DNA of 64,000 nt from NCBI RefSeq assembly GCF_000307265.1, contig NZ_DF158898.1, forward strand, positions 102,196 through 166,195. The letters are read 5' to 3'. The position numbers were made by a program, and so were the translations under genes. Origin of the DNA: Oscillibacter ruminantium GH1 (GTDB taxonomy: Bacteria; Bacillota; Clostridia; Oscillospirales; Oscillospiraceae). The notes below the pieces were generated by a model. The model worked only from the letters and a program-made list of their open reading frames with translations, was not told the DNA's origin and did not search any database. How positions within the stretch are numbered: position 1 is the stretch's first letter; the number at the start of each line of letters is the position of its first letter. Positions 25,771 to 35,316 of this stretch are shown here, in pieces.

Positions 25771-26847
25771 TCAGGCTTTCAGCCGCAGCCATTCGGAGTC
25801 GTAGAATTTCAAAATATCCTCCGGCAGATTCAAAAATGCCTCGCAGGAGGCAAGAACCTCATCCGACGGATACGCCACCGGGTCGGCGGTAATGGCGGGG
25901 TCCAGAGCCTCCACCACGCTCATCAGAGGAGAGGAGTAGCCGATGGCCTCGCAGTTGGCAACGCCCACATCCTTGGAGCACATAAAGTTGATGAACTTCT
26001 CCGCGTTGGCCTGATTGGCGGCTCCAGCGGGAATGCACATGGCGTCGGTAAAGATGTTGGACCCTTCAGAGGGGACCACAAAGGCGAGATCCTGATTGTT
26101 TTCGTACATGGTGAGGTAGTCTCCGGCGTAGTACACGCCCATGGCCGCCTCGCCGCCCTCCAGCTTGTCGAAAATCTCGTCCATAACATAGGCCTGCACA
26201 ATGCCATTCTGCTTCTGCTGAATCAGAAGGTTCACCGCCTCGGTGATCTGTGCCTGATTTGTGGTATTGTAGGAATAACCCAGATCCTTCAGCGCCACGC
26301 CGATCGCGTCTCGGGAGTTGTTAATCATCAAAACCTGCCCGGCGTACTTCTTGTCAAACAGAGAATCCCAGCTGGTGATGGCCTCGTCCACCATCGTGGT
26401 GTTGTAAATAATTCCAACCGTGCCCCACATGTAGGGAACAGAATAGGCATTGTCCGGGTCATAGGCCGGATTCAAAAACTTGGGGTCCACATCAGAAGCG
26501 TTGGGGATATTATCAAAATTCAGCGGAGTCAGCATCCCCTCGTCGATCAGGCGGGAAATCATATAATCGGAGGGAATGATCACGTCATAGGAATCGCCCT
26601 GCTGCAGGTTTGCATACAGCGTCTCGTTATCGGGGCAGACGTTGTAATTGACCTTGATGCCGGTTTCCTGCTGGAATTGTTCAATCACGTCCAGCGTACC
26701 GTCCTGTCCGTCAGAGATATATTCGCCCCAGTTCAGAACGTTCACTTCACCGTTGGGATACTGGCTGCTGGTACCGCTGCCGCCGCAGGCGGTCAGCAAG
26801 GGGCAGACCATGAGGACTGCCAGAATCAGAGAAAGAATCTTTTTCAA
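25771..26847 (-). CDS. potD: Spermidine/putrescine-binding lipoprotein PotD
   Basis: Surface receptor of the polyamine importer. The signal peptide MKKILSLILAVLMVCPLLTAC has a lipobox ending in Cys21. The mature domain begins GEVNVLNWGEYISDG, matching PotD (NWGEY contacts the ligand), and includes VIIPSDYMISRL, VPYMWGTVGI and AAMGVYYAGDY. The chosen start is TTG at 26847 with AAAGGAG at ideal spacing. A TTG eight codons earlier lies upstream of that site. It is the last gene of potABCD, 63 bp after potC. Confidence 0.94.
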   Translation of the reverse strand: MKKILSLILAVLMVCPLLTACGGSGTSSQYPNGEVNVLNWGEYISDGQDGTLDVIEQFQQETGIKVNYNVCPDNETLYANLQQGDSYDVIIPSDYMISRLIDEGMLTPLNFDNIPNASDVDPKFLNPAYDPDNAYSVPYMWGTVGIIYNTTMVDEAITSWDSLFDKKYAGQVLMINNSRDAIGVALKDLGYSYNTTNQAQITEAVNLLIQQKQNGIVQAYVMDEIFDKLEGGEAAMGVYYAGDYLTMYENNQDLAFVVPSEGSNIFTDAMCIPAGAANQANAEKFINFMCSKDVGVANCEAIGYSSPLMSVVEALDPAITADPVAYPSDEVLASCEAFLNLPEDILKFYDSEWLRLKA

Positions 26848-26910
26848 TTCTTCGCGTTCTCCTTTACTCAATAAGATTCAACTATATAAACGGCGCACTG
26901 CGCCAGAGCT

Positions 26911-27768
26911 TTAGCGCTTCGGTGTCAAAGCGGCCCGCTGATGGCGGGCAGCGGAATCCTGACGCGCCTGCCGTAGGTTCACAATGATCAGCATCGCCAG
27001 AACCGCAACAAATAGAAGCGTCGAAATGGCATTGATCTCCGGGCTGATGCGCCGCCGAGCCATGGAATAAACCTCCATCGCCAAGGTGGAAACCTTGTTG
27101 CCCGCGGTGAAATAGGAAATCACGAAATCATCCACCGACATGGTAAAGGCGATGATGGTTCCGTTGATAATACCGGGCATCAGATCGGGCAGAATCACCT
27201 TGCGGAACGCATAGAACCCCCGTGCGCCCAAGTCCTGCGCCGCCTCGTAGATATGCGGGTCCAGCTGCCGCAGCCGGGGCATGACGGATAGGATTACATA
27301 GGGAATGTCAAAGGTGACGTGGGCAATGAGCATGGTGCCAAAGCCCTTGGCCAGCGTAATATTCATCGCACTGCCCAACGAGCTGTTGAATGCGTTGATC
27401 GCCAGCATAAACAGCAGAGACAGGGAAACACCGGTGACAATATCCGCGTTGGTCAGGGGAATGTTGTTGACGCTCATCAGCATGTGACGGCTGCGCCGCT
27501 TCATGGCGGCAAAGCCGATGGCGGCGGCAGTGCCCGCAACCATGGCGATCAGAGACGCAAGGACGCTGACCAAAAGCGTTGTCTGCAAGGCGCTTAAAAT
27601 AGCGCTGTCCTGAAACAGCCGCACATACCACTGCAAAGAAAAACCGCCCCAAATTGTCCGGCTTTTCGTGGCGTTGAAAGAAAAGACGATCAGAACAAAG
27701 ATGGGCGCATAGAGGAAGAGGAAAATCAGCCCCAGAAACAGGCGGTTGCCGAAGTTGTTCTTTTTCAC
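26911..27768 (-). CDS. potC: Spermidine/putrescine ABC transporter permease PotC
   Basis: Inner-membrane permease, 285 residues with about six helices. It starts with [20 protein letters not shown], and has the coupling loop [20 protein letters not shown] and the conserved tail region SMARRRISPEINAIST. The start overlaps potB by 4 bp (ATGA). Confidence 0.95.
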   Translation of the reverse strand: MKKNNFGNRLFLGLIFLFLYAPIFVLIVFSFNATKSRTIWGGFSLQWYVRLFQDSAILSALQTTLLVSVLASLIAMVAGTAAAIGFAAMKRRSRHMLMSVNNIPLTNADIVTGVSLSLLFMLAINAFNSSLGSAMNITLAKGFGTMLIAHVTFDIPYVILSVMPRLRQLDPHIYEAAQDLGARGFYAFRKVILPDLMPGIINGTIIAFTMSVDDFVISYFTAGNKVSTLAMEVYSMARRRISPEINAISTLLFVAVLAMLIIVNLRQARQDSAARHQRAALTPKR

Positions 27769-28610
27769 AGCAGCATCGCCTCCTCTTCGCCCTCACCGAA
27801 GCGGTTCATCACGGCCATACACACCAGCACGATCACCATCATCACAAGGGAAATGGCAGAGCCGAGATAGGGATTGTATGCTCCGCCCAAGAATTGAGCT
27901 TCAATCAGGTCGCCCAGCAGCGTCACCATGCCGCCGCCCAGCAGGCGGGAAATGGCAAATGTGGCCACAGACGGGACGAACACCATCGTCACGCCGGAGA
28001 GGATGCCGGGAACGGACAGGGGGAAGATCAGCTTGCGGAAGACTACGGCGCTGTTGGCGCCCAAATCCTGCGCCGCCTCGATGAGGCGGGGGTCGATCTT
28101 CTCAATGACCGTGAAAATAGGCAGGATCATGAAGGGCAGATAGTTATAAACCATGCCCAGCACGATAGCCCCCTGCGTGTTAATCATGGAGAAATAGGTG
28201 TAATTCGTTCCAAAAATGCCGTTGACAAGGGAGATCAGGCCGATTTTCTGAAACAGCGTGTTCAAAAGCCCGGTGTTCTCCAAAATGGACATCCAAGAGT
28301 AAGTCCGCAGTAAAAAATTCATCCACATGGGCAACATGATGAGAATGGTGGCGATACGCCGCATTCCTGCGCCCTCCCGCGCTAAAAACCAAGCCACGGG
28401 GTAGCCGATCAGAATACAGATCAGCGTTGCGATGGCCGCCAGCAGGAAGGACCGGCCGAACACGGCGGCATAAGTCCCCATAACGCGGAAATTATCCAGC
28501 GTGAAGCGGCTGCCGTCATGAAACGCGTAGATCAGCACCAAAATCAGCGGTGCAACCACGAAAATCGCCAGCCAAGCGACATACGGCACAGCAAGACCCT
28601 TATTCTTCAT
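27765..28610 (-). CDS. potB: Spermidine/putrescine ABC transporter permease PotB
   Basis: Inner-membrane permease, 281 residues. The N-terminal helix is [21 protein letters not shown] and the coupling loop [20 protein letters not shown]. The ATG at 28610 is chosen because GGAGGG precedes it by about 10 bp. A longer in-frame version adds an Arg-rich stretch that is really the end of potA read in another frame. It overlaps potA by 11 bp. Confidence 0.94.
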   Translation of the reverse strand: MKNKGLAVPYVAWLAIFVVAPLILVLIYAFHDGSRFTLDNFRVMGTYAAVFGRSFLLAAIATLICILIGYPVAWFLAREGAGMRRIATILIMLPMWMNFLLRTYSWMSILENTGLLNTLFQKIGLISLVNGIFGTNYTYFSMINTQGAIVLGMVYNYLPFMILPIFTVIEKIDPRLIEAAQDLGANSAVVFRKLIFPLSVPGILSGVTMVFVPSVATFAISRLLGGGMVTLLGDLIEAQFLGGAYNPYLGSAISLVMMVIVLVCMAVMNRFGEGEEEAMLL

Positions 28611-29802
28611 TGCCGCTGCCCTCCGCTGCCGCAACCTCCTCCGTCTCGTCCAGCGCCTCCACATCGGAAAGCTCGTCGTATTCCTCACTATAAGAGCTGT
28701 AATCGCCGAACTTGCCGGAATATTCGCTCTTTTTCATAATGTGGAATCCGTCGGGATCAATTTTCACACCGATCTTTGCGCCGACAGGGGAGTGGTCCGT
28801 GGTCTGGATCAACCACTTGAAGCCCCGGAAGTCCACGATGATGTCGTACTGCATCCCCTTAAAGGTCACATTGGTGACGGTGCCCACCAACTGTCCCTGC
28901 TCCACGGGCACGATATCGATGTCCTCCGGCCGGATGACCACATCTACAGGCTCGTTGAGCACAAACCCGCCGTCCACACAAGGGAAGGTCTTCCCGTATA
29001 TTTTCACCAGCTTATCCTGAAGCATCAGCCCGTCGATGATATTGGACTCGCCGATAAAGTCTGCCACAAAGGCGTTTTTCGGCTCGTTGTAAATATCCTC
29101 CGGCGTGCCAATCTGCTGGATAGAGCCCTTGTCCATCACCACAATGGTGTCGGACATGGTGAGGGCTTCCTCCTGATCGTGGGTAACGTACACAAAGGTA
29201 ATGCCGACCTGCTGCTGAATTTTCTTCAGTTCGATCTGCATGTCCTTGCGCAGCTTCAAATCCAGCGCGCCAAGAGGTTCGTCCAATAAAAGAACCTTCG
29301 GCCGGTTGACCAGCGCCCGGGCGATGGCCACCCGCTGCTGCTGGCCGCCGGAGAGAGCGTCCGGCTTGCGGTGCTCAAAGCCCTTGAGACTGACAATTTC
29401 CAGCATCTCAAGAACCTGCTTTTCGATCTCCGCCTCCGCCAGCTTTACCGTCCGCTTTCCGCTGGGGTCGGCAGGATCGGGAATGCGTTTCATCCGCAGG
29501 CCGAAGGCCACGTTTTCAAAGACGTTCATATTGGGAAACAGCGCGTACTTTTGGAACACGGTGTTGATCTGCCTTTGATAAGGCGGAACGTCATTAATCC
29601 TCACACCGTCGAACAGGACATCTCCCGACATTGGCGTCGTGAAACCCCCGATGATCCGCAGCGTCGTGGTCTTGCCACAGCCGCTGGGGCCAAGCAGTGT
29701 GAGGAACTCTTTGTCATTAATGTAAAGATTTAAGTGATCGAGAACCAGCTCGTCGTCAAACGCCATGCAGAGATCCCGCAGGCGAATCAACTCTTTGGAC
29801 AT
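28600..29802 (-). CDS. potA: Spermidine/putrescine ABC transporter ATPase PotA
   Basis: Cytoplasmic ATPase, 400 residues. It has Walker [11 protein letters not shown]-loop [10 protein letters not shown], signature LSGGQQQRV, Walker [12 protein letters not shown] and H-loop YVTHDQEE. The C-terminal TOBE regulatory domain follows ([15 protein letters not shown]). The protein extends past the usual PotA end with a very acidic Glu/Ser/Tyr-rich tail ([18 protein letters not shown]) of unknown role. GGAGGATAC precedes the start. It is first in potABCD. Confidence 0.96.
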   Translation of the reverse strand: MSKELIRLRDLCMAFDDELVLDHLNLYINDKEFLTLLGPSGCGKTTTLRIIGGFTTPMSGDVLFDGVRINDVPPYQRQINTVFQKYALFPNMNVFENVAFGLRMKRIPDPADPSGKRTVKLAEAEIEKQVLEMLEIVSLKGFEHRKPDALSGGQQQRVAIARALVNRPKVLLLDEPLGALDLKLRKDMQIELKKIQQQVGITFVYVTHDQEEALTMSDTIVVMDKGSIQQIGTPEDIYNEPKNAFVADFIGESNIIDGLMLQDKLVKIYGKTFPCVDGGFVLNEPVDVVIRPEDIDIVPVEQGQLVGTVTNVTFKGMQYDIIVDFRGFKWLIQTTDHSPVGAKIGVKIDPDGFHIMKKSEYSGKFGDYSSYSEEYDELSDVEALDETEEVAAAEGSGNEE

Positions 29803-29897
29803 GTATCCTCCCCCGTTTCTACAATTGATAAAAAAATAGAAGCGCCTCTTTTCTCTGTTGAGGGGGAACCTTTCTCGTTGAAATTCGGCAATTAAAA

Positions 29898-29926
29898 ACT
29901 ATATCGGAAACATGCTGAAAAGTCAA
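29898..29926 (-). promoter_or_regulatory. Promoter of potABCD
   Basis: On the minus strand TTGACT (29921-29926) and TATAGT (29898-29903) are 17 bp apart. The -35 box overlaps the stop codon of the upstream RluA-type gene. The leader before potA is about 90 nt and has no obvious strong hairpin. Confidence 0.75.
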
Positions 29927-30882
29927 GAAAAATAGCGATTTTTAAATGGAATATTTTCTACCCGGAATACCTTCCCCCGCAGATATTCCAGAACTCCCGC
30001 GTCGGACTGAAAATCAAAGGTCAGCTGATAGGACCAAAGGCACTGCTTTTGTTCATGATAGCTCCGGTTCACCTCGCCCCGGCCGTACTTCCCGTCTCCC
30101 AGCAGAGGACAGCCGATTTCCGCCATGGAAACGCGGATTTGGTGCGTCCGGCCCGTTAAAAGTTCGCACTCTACCAAAGAAAGTTCACCCCGTGTCTCCA
30201 GCGTTTTATAATAGGTGACGGCGCTGCGTCCGCCGGAAACGGGGCGGCGGTAGAAGGCGACTTGCTTTTTCTCCTCATCCTTTAAAAGAAACCCCTCAAT
30301 TTTCCCAGCGGCGGGCCGAGGCCGTCCCACTGCCACGCAGAGATAAGCCTTGCGCAGCTCGTGAGTGCGAATTTTCTCATTGATGACGCGCAGCGTCTCG
30401 GCGTTCTTCGCGGCGATGACGATGCCGCCGGTGTTGCGGTCGATACGGTTGCAAAGAGCCGGAGCAAAAGAATTCTCTGCCGCCGGGTCCCATTCTTCCT
30501 TTTGATAAAGATATGCCTGAATATGGTGAACCAGTGTGTTGACCTTTTCCGTTTCATCGGCGTGGACCACCAGCCCCGGACGCTTGTTCACCAGCAGCAG
30601 GTTTTCGTCTTCATACACCATGTCGAGCTGCGGGTGGAACGCGGAGAGGAATTTATCCTCCTGCGCGTCCGGTCCCTCAAAAAACTCGTCATTGATGTAC
30701 ATTTGCAGCACGTCGCCCTTCTCCAACCGGATTTCCCGCTTGGAGCCTTTGCCGTTGACCTTCACCCGTTTGAGCCGGATGTATTTCTGCACCAGAGCAG
30801 GGGGGAGTAGGGGCGCGGCCTTTGCCACAAACCGGTCCAGCCGCTGTCCGGCGTCATTTTTATTGATGGTGAATTCCCGCAT
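29923..30882 (-). CDS. RluA-family 23S rRNA or tRNA pseudouridine synthase
   Basis: Converts uridines to pseudouridine in structured RNA. The 319 residues comprise an N-terminal S4-like RNA-binding domain (GQRLDRFVAKAAPLLPPALV) and the catalytic domain. The motif NRIDRNTGGIVIAAK contains the catalytic Asp, with Asn-Arg where most members have His-Arg. The later motif is LLTGRTHQIRVSMAEIGCPL. It belongs with the RluC/RluD group, and the target position cannot be told. A GGGAGG site precedes the ATG. Confidence 0.93.
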   Translation of the reverse strand: MREFTINKNDAGQRLDRFVAKAAPLLPPALVQKYIRLKRVKVNGKGSKREIRLEKGDVLQMYINDEFFEGPDAQEDKFLSAFHPQLDMVYEDENLLLVNKRPGLVVHADETEKVNTLVHHIQAYLYQKEEWDPAAENSFAPALCNRIDRNTGGIVIAAKNAETLRVINEKIRTHELRKAYLCVAVGRPRPAAGKIEGFLLKDEEKKQVAFYRRPVSGGRSAVTYYKTLETRGELSLVECELLTGRTHQIRVSMAEIGCPLLGDGKYGRGEVNRSYHEQKQCLWSYQLTFDFQSDAGVLEYLRGKVFRVENIPFKNRYFS

Positions 30883-30958
30883 AGGAGCCTCCCAAAAAGC
30901 GATATATGGCTATTGTATCCGATTTTGAAAAAAATGCAAGGAAATCAGAAAAAAGTGT

Positions 30959-30987
30959 TTGACAAGCCGAAAAATATCCCTTATAAT
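30959..30987 (+). promoter_or_regulatory. Promoter of yceD-rpmF
   Basis: TTGACA (30959-30964) and TATAAT (30982-30987) with a 17-bp spacer, a perfect consensus promoter, 28 bp before the yceD ATG. Confidence 0.92.
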
Positions 30988-31014
30988 ACTACTCGTGTCA
31001 TTGCGAGGTGTACT

Positions 31015-31512
31015 ATGCGTTTCGACGTAAAACCAATTCTAAATTCCCCCGGCAAATCGTTGGACTTTCAGTTTGCGCTGGACCTGTCCGACACGGAGCT
31101 GAACGGGCAGTATCCCGCTCAGGAACCGATTGAAGTCCGGGGCTCCGTGCGGAACACCGCCGGACTGCTGGAGCTTTTCATGGCGGCATCCACTATGCTG
31201 GACGCCGCGTGTGACCGCTGCGCCAAACCGATTCGACTGCCCAAGGAAGTGGAGTTCCACTGCCTGCTGGCGGAAGAACTGGAGAACGAGGAAAACGACG
31301 AGATCGTTTTGCTGGAAGACGGCGAAGTGGACGTGGAGGATCTGGCTCGCACTGCGTTCATCCTTGAAATGGACGCTAAATTTCTGTGTTCGGAAGATTG
31401 TAAAGGACTCTGCCCCCGCTGCGGCGCCGACCTGAACCTCGGCCCCTGCGGCTGCAAAAAGGATGCGGATCCGCGTCTGGCTGCCCTTGCAAAGCTTTTA
31501 GAGAACAACTAA
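31015..31512 (+). CDS. yceD: YceD/DUF177 family protein
   Basis: A 165-residue protein of the DUF177 family, linked in bacteria to 23S rRNA accumulation and nearly always next to rpmF. Zinc-type cysteines occur as CDRC in the middle and CPRCGADLNLGPCGC near the C-terminus. The acidic stretch EELENEENDEIVLLEDG is typical. The ATG at 31015 directly follows GAGGTG and the consensus promoter. Longer frames upstream run through the promoter and are not used. Confidence 0.93.
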   Translation: MRFDVKPILNSPGKSLDFQFALDLSDTELNGQYPAQEPIEVRGSVRNTAGLLELFMAASTMLDAACDRCAKPIRLPKEVEFHCLLAEELENEENDEIVLLEDGEVDVEDLARTAFILEMDAKFLCSEDCKGLCPRCGADLNLGPCGCKKDADPRLAALAKLLENN

Positions 31513-31571
31513 TAAATGGAACCAGAGCGGAAAGGCGAAAAGCCGTCCGCTGATCTGAAGGAGGTGTCATT

Positions 31572-31775
31572 ATGGCAGTACCCAAGGGAAAAGTATCCAA
31601 GGCAAGACGTGACAAGCGGCGCAGCTCTACATGGAAGCTGGCGACTCCCGGTCTCGTGGCTTGTTCCAAATGCGGTGCGCTGCACCTGCCTCACAGAATG
31701 TGCAAGGAGTGCGGCACTTACAACGGCCGGACGATTAAAGTCGTCAAGTCTGTTGCCGCCAACGCTGCAAAATAA
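31572..31775 (+). CDS. rpmF: 50S ribosomal protein L32
   Basis: 67-residue ribosomal protein starting MAVPKGKVSKARRDKRRSS. The zinc-ribbon cysteines are paired (CSKCG and CKECG), that is, the C+ zinc-binding form. AAGGAGGTG lies before the ATG. It is in one unit with yceD and followed by a terminator. The usual next gene plsX is missing here. Confidence 0.98.
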   Translation: MAVPKGKVSKARRDKRRSSTWKLATPGLVACSKCGALHLPHRMCKECGTYNGRTIKVVKSVAANAAK

Positions 31776-31794
31776 GTTTTTTGCATCATAATGA

Positions 31795-31827
31795 GGAGGA
31801 AAGAGTCCGCTCTTTCCTCCTTGTTTT
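31795..31827 (+). terminator. Terminator of yceD-rpmF
   Basis: Stem GGAGGAAAGAG (31795-31805) with CTCTTTCCTCC (31810-31820), loop TCCG, then TTGTTTT. Confidence 0.92.
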
Positions 31828-31948
31828 GTATCCGCTACTTTTTCCGGCTGTGCGGTTGCAATTCTATGCCGTCTGGGTATAATGAGAGACAGGAGCGCTC
31901 CCGGCATCCCGGCGGGAGCCTGAACAATCAAGAAACGGGAGGAAATCA

Positions 31949-33274
31949 ATGAAACCAATTGTTGCCATTGTGGGCCGGCCCAACGTGGGCAAGTCCATGC
32001 TGTTTAATAAACTGATCGGTCGGCGGCTCTCCATCGTGGAGGACACACCGGGCGTTACCCGCGACCGTATTTACGGGGAGACGGACTGGAACGGCCGCGC
32101 CTTTACCCTGATCGACACCGGCGGCATCGAGCCGCGGACCGACGATCAGATTTTGACCTTTATGCGCCAACAGGCGCAGCTGGCCATCGACCACGCCGCG
32201 GTCATCATCTTCTTGACCGATATCAAAACCGGCCTCACCGCCTCGGACCACGAGGTGGCGAATATGCTGCTTCGAAGCGGCAAGCCCATCGTTCTGGCGG
32301 TGAATAAAATGGATTCCACCGGCAGAGTGGATCCTGATTTTTATGAATTTTACAATCTGGGACTGGGCGATCCTATTGCCGTCTCTGCAGTCCACGGACA
32401 TGGAACCGGCGACCTTTTGGACGCCTGCGTGAAGTTTTTCCCGCCGGAGGAAGACGAGGAGGAGGGAGCCGACGCTATTAAGGTGGCGCTGATCGGCAAG
32501 CCCAACGTGGGCAAATCTTCCTTGCTGAACCGGATTTTGGGGGAGGAACGGAGCATCGTCAGCGACGTGGCGGGTACCACCCGGGACGCCATCGACTCTC
32601 CCTTTGAAAATAAGCACGGAAAATTCCTGTTGATCGACACTGCGGGTATGCGGAAAAAATCCAAGGTGGACGAGGATATTGAGAAATACAGCGTTCTGCG
32701 GGCCACCATGGCCATCGAGCGCAGCGATGTGTGTCTGATCCTGATCGACGCGCGGGACGGTGTGACGGAGCAGGACACCAAGGTGGCAGGACTTGCCCAC
32801 GAGGCGGGAAAAGCCAGCATTATCGTGGTGAACAAGTGGGATTTGGTGGACAAAGACGACAAGACCATGGACAAGCTCACCGCCGATATCCGGCGGGATC
32901 TGGGCTTTATGACCTATGCGCCCGTGCTGTTCATCTCTGCCCTGACGGGGCAGCGGGTGGAAAAGCTCTTTGAACTGATCGTGGCGGTGAGCAATCAGGC
33001 GTCCCTACGCATCACCACCGGCATGCTGAACAATGTTCTCTCCGATGCGCAGACCCGGGTTCAGCCTCCTTCCGACAAGGGCCGCCGACTGAAGATTTAC
33101 TATATGACGCAGGTGGGCATCCGCCCGCCCCATTTCGTGGTTTTCTGCAACGACGCGCGGCTGTTCCACTTCTCCTATCAGCGGTATCTGGAAAATCAGA
33201 TTCGCTCCGTGTTCGGTTTGAGCGGTACGCCGATCATTCTGTCCATCCGGCAAAAAGGGGATAAGGAGGACTGA
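31949..33274 (+). CDS. der: Ribosome biogenesis GTPase Der (EngA)
   Basis: Tandem-GTPase factor for 50S subunit maturation, 441 residues. The first G domain has GRPNVGKS, DTGGIE and NKMD. The second has GKPNVGKS, DTAGM and NKWD. The C-terminal KH-like domain carries RLKIYYMTQVGIRPPHFVVF. GGGAGG precedes the ATG. The order der-plsY-gpsA is widespread in Firmicutes. Confidence 0.98.
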   Translation: MKPIVAIVGRPNVGKSMLFNKLIGRRLSIVEDTPGVTRDRIYGETDWNGRAFTLIDTGGIEPRTDDQILTFMRQQAQLAIDHAAVIIFLTDIKTGLTASDHEVANMLLRSGKPIVLAVNKMDSTGRVDPDFYEFYNLGLGDPIAVSAVHGHGTGDLLDACVKFFPPEEDEEEGADAIKVALIGKPNVGKSSLLNRILGEERSIVSDVAGTTRDAIDSPFENKHGKFLLIDTAGMRKKSKVDEDIEKYSVLRATMAIERSDVCLILIDARDGVTEQDTKVAGLAHEAGKASIIVVNKWDLVDKDDKTMDKLTADIRRDLGFMTYAPVLFISALTGQRVEKLFELIVAVSNQASLRITTGMLNNVLSDAQTRVQPPSDKGRRLKIYYMTQVGIRPPHFVVFCNDARLFHFSYQRYLENQIRSVFGLSGTPIILSIRQKGDKED

Positions 33275-33279
33275 GTATT

Positions 33280-33930
33280 ATGGCGAAAGTGCCAATCATG
33301 GCGGTCCCCACCGGCGGAATGCTGGTGCTGATTTGTCTGATAACTGCGGCGGCAGCCTATTTCTTGGGCTGCTTCAACGGGGCGGTTATCGTCTCCAAGT
33401 ATATTCTAAAGGACGATATCCGCACCCACGGCAGCGGCAACGCGGGACTGACCAACTTTTATCGGACGTTTGGCGGCCCATTGACTTTTGTGGTGATTCT
33501 CACAGACGTTTTGAAAGCGGTAATTGCCGTTCTGATCGGCGCGTGGCTGTTTGGCGGCTATGCGGCGGAGGGAAAATTGTTTGCCGGCCTGTTTTGCATG
33601 ATCGGACACATGTTTCCCTGCATGTTTCACTTTAAGGGTGGCAAGGGCGTTCTCTCCGGAGGTGTTGTTGCCATTATGCTGGACTGGCGGGTGGCGCTGA
33701 TTGTCTGGGGCGGCTTTGTGATTTTAACAGCGCTGACCCGATACGTATCTCTCGGTTCTTTGTACGCGGGAACAGCCTTTCCCTTTGCCACCTACTTTGT
33801 GATGCACAGTCTGGTGCTGGCGGTGCTGGCGGGCTGCTGCGGCGGATTGCTGGCTTGGGGCCACAGGGCAAATATCAAGCGCCTTTTAAAGGGACAGGAG
33901 AACAAATTTACCTTTCATCACAAAAAGTGA
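33280..33930 (+). CDS. plsY: Glycerol-3-phosphate acyltransferase PlsY
   Basis: Membrane enzyme that transfers an acyl group from acyl-phosphate to glycerol-3-phosphate, the first step of phospholipid synthesis. The 216 residues show about five helices and three motifs: GSGNAGLTNFYRTFG, GHMFPCMFHFKGGKG and HRANIKRLLKGQENK. AAGGAGG precedes the start, five bases after der ends. Its partner PlsX is not in this window. Confidence 0.96.
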   Translation: MAKVPIMAVPTGGMLVLICLITAAAAYFLGCFNGAVIVSKYILKDDIRTHGSGNAGLTNFYRTFGGPLTFVVILTDVLKAVIAVLIGAWLFGGYAAEGKLFAGLFCMIGHMFPCMFHFKGGKGVLSGGVVAIMLDWRVALIVWGGFVILTALTRYVSLGSLYAGTAFPFATYFVMHSLVLAVLAGCCGGLLAWGHRANIKRLLKGQENKFTFHHKK

Positions 33931-34041
33931 CGGGTACGGAGGAGTCTCCGCTTGATTTCAGCGTGTGTTGATTGCGGCGGAGTTTTCTTCCCCGATCCCG
34001 GCGGCGAAAACCGTCGGGAAATTTCCTGAGAAAGCGGGATT

Positions 34042-35049
34042 ATGGATATGAAAACAGTGGTTTTAGGTTCCGGCGGCTGGGGCACGGCTCTGGCCATGGT
34101 GCTGTGTGACAACGGGCACGATGTGACGCTTTGGTCCCACAGCCCGGAAAAGGCGGCCCTGATGGCGCAGACGCGGAGAAATCCGCTTTTGCCAAACGTG
34201 GAACTGCCCGCGGCGCTGAAACTTGACGGGAACCCGGCCTGTGTAAAGGACGCGGAGATTGTGGTTTCCGCCTCTCCGTCTTATGCGGTGCGGAGCAATA
34301 TCCGACTGGTTGTTCCGTTTTTGAAAGAAGGCGCCGTGCTGGTGTCTGTCTCCAAGGGCATTGAGCGGGATACGAACCTGCGCATGAGCCAGCTTTTGCT
34401 GGAGGAGACGAAAGGCCGTTTCCCGGTGACGGCGTTGTCCGGCCCCTCCCACGCGGAGGAGGTCAGCATTCGTTTGCCCACCGGCTGCGTGGCGGCGGGG
34501 GAGAGCGGCGAGGCCGTGAAGCTGGTGCAGGATGCGTTCATGAACCGTAATTTCCGCGTCTACACCAGCCCGGATATCGTGGGCGTGGAGCTGGGCGGCG
34601 CGCTGAAAAACGTGGTGGCGCTCTCTTGCGGCATCTGCGACGGCATGGGTTATCAAGACAATACCAAGGCGCTTTTGATGACGCGCGCCATGACCGAAAT
34701 CGCCCGGCTCGGAGAGACTTTGGGCGGTCAGCGTCAGACCTTTGCGGGTCTTGCGGGCATGGGCGACCTGATCGTCACCTGCACCTCCATGCACTCCCGG
34801 AACCGCCGGGCGGGCATCTTGATCGGACAGGGAAAGACCGCGCAGGGGGCCATGGAGGAGGTAGGCGCTGTGGTGGAGGGATACTACGCCGCTGAGAGCG
34901 TCTATCAGCTTGGGCAGAAGGCCGGGGTGGAGATGCCCATCTGCACCTGCGCCTATCAGGTGCTGTATCAGGGCAAACAGGTCCGGGACGTGGTCATGGA
35001 GCTGATGACCCGCTCCAAAAAAGACGAGCTGGGCTACGGCTGGATGTGA
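34042..35049 (+). CDS. gpsA: NAD(P)-dependent glycerol-3-phosphate dehydrogenase
   Basis: Makes sn-glycerol-3-phosphate from dihydroxyacetone phosphate, the substrate of PlsY encoded upstream. The 335 residues contain the Rossmann motif GSGGWGTALA, SVSKGIE, the substrate region SGPSHAEEV and the catalytic Lys in ELGGALKNVVAL. The start is either 34042 or the Met two codons later. The upstream ribosome site is weak. A terminator follows. Confidence 0.97.
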   Translation: MDMKTVVLGSGGWGTALAMVLCDNGHDVTLWSHSPEKAALMAQTRRNPLLPNVELPAALKLDGNPACVKDAEIVVSASPSYAVRSNIRLVVPFLKEGAVLVSVSKGIERDTNLRMSQLLLEETKGRFPVTALSGPSHAEEVSIRLPTGCVAAGESGEAVKLVQDAFMNRNFRVYTSPDIVGVELGGALKNVVALSCGICDGMGYQDNTKALLMTRAMTEIARLGETLGGQRQTFAGLAGMGDLIVTCTSMHSRNRRAGILIGQGKTAQGAMEEVGAVVEGYYAAESVYQLGQKAGVEMPICTCAYQVLYQGKQVRDVVMELMTRSKKDELGYGWM

Positions 35050-35086
35050 GTTTCTGCGGAAATTCCGCCTATGGAACAAAGAAGAA

Positions 35087-35122
35087 GCAAGCCGCGTCGA
35101 AAGGCGCGGCTTGCAATTTTTT
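35087..35122 (+). terminator. Terminator of der-plsY-gpsA
   Basis: GCAAGCCGCG (35087-35096) pairs with CGCGGCTTGC (35105-35114), loop TCGAAAGG, followed by AATTTTTT. Confidence 0.92.
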
Positions 35123-35158
35123 GATTGGGCCTATTTAATCGAGCGTACTGGTGAATCT

Positions 35159-35205
35159 GCAAACACCGGAGGCAGCCGCCAAGAGCGGCCGCTTCCGGTG
35201 TTTGC
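35159..35205. repeat. Long imperfect palindrome between gpsA and rpmB
   Basis: GCAAACACCGGA (35159-35170) pairs with TCCGGTGTTTGC (35194-35205). The inner part continues with GCCGC/GCGGC, giving about 20 paired positions around a CAAGA-type loop. No T-run follows on either strand, so it is not a standard terminator. A further hairpin GGGTGGG-AAAAT-GCCCACC lies at about 35251-35269. Confidence 0.7.
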
Positions 35206-35273
35206 GGTGGAGCGGAGATATTCGGGGGAGCATGTTCGGGCTGCTTTACGGGTGGGAAAATGCCCACCCCGCA

Positions 35274-35301
35274 GAAAAAAACCCCCGAACCGAAGTTCGG
35301 G
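35274..35301 (-). terminator. Terminator of rpmB
   Basis: On the minus strand CCCGAAC-TTCG-GTTCGGG (35284-35301) with a UUCG tetraloop, followed by eight U residues (35274-35281). Confidence 0.93.
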
Positions 35302-35316
35302 AGCCTATTCGTCTTA

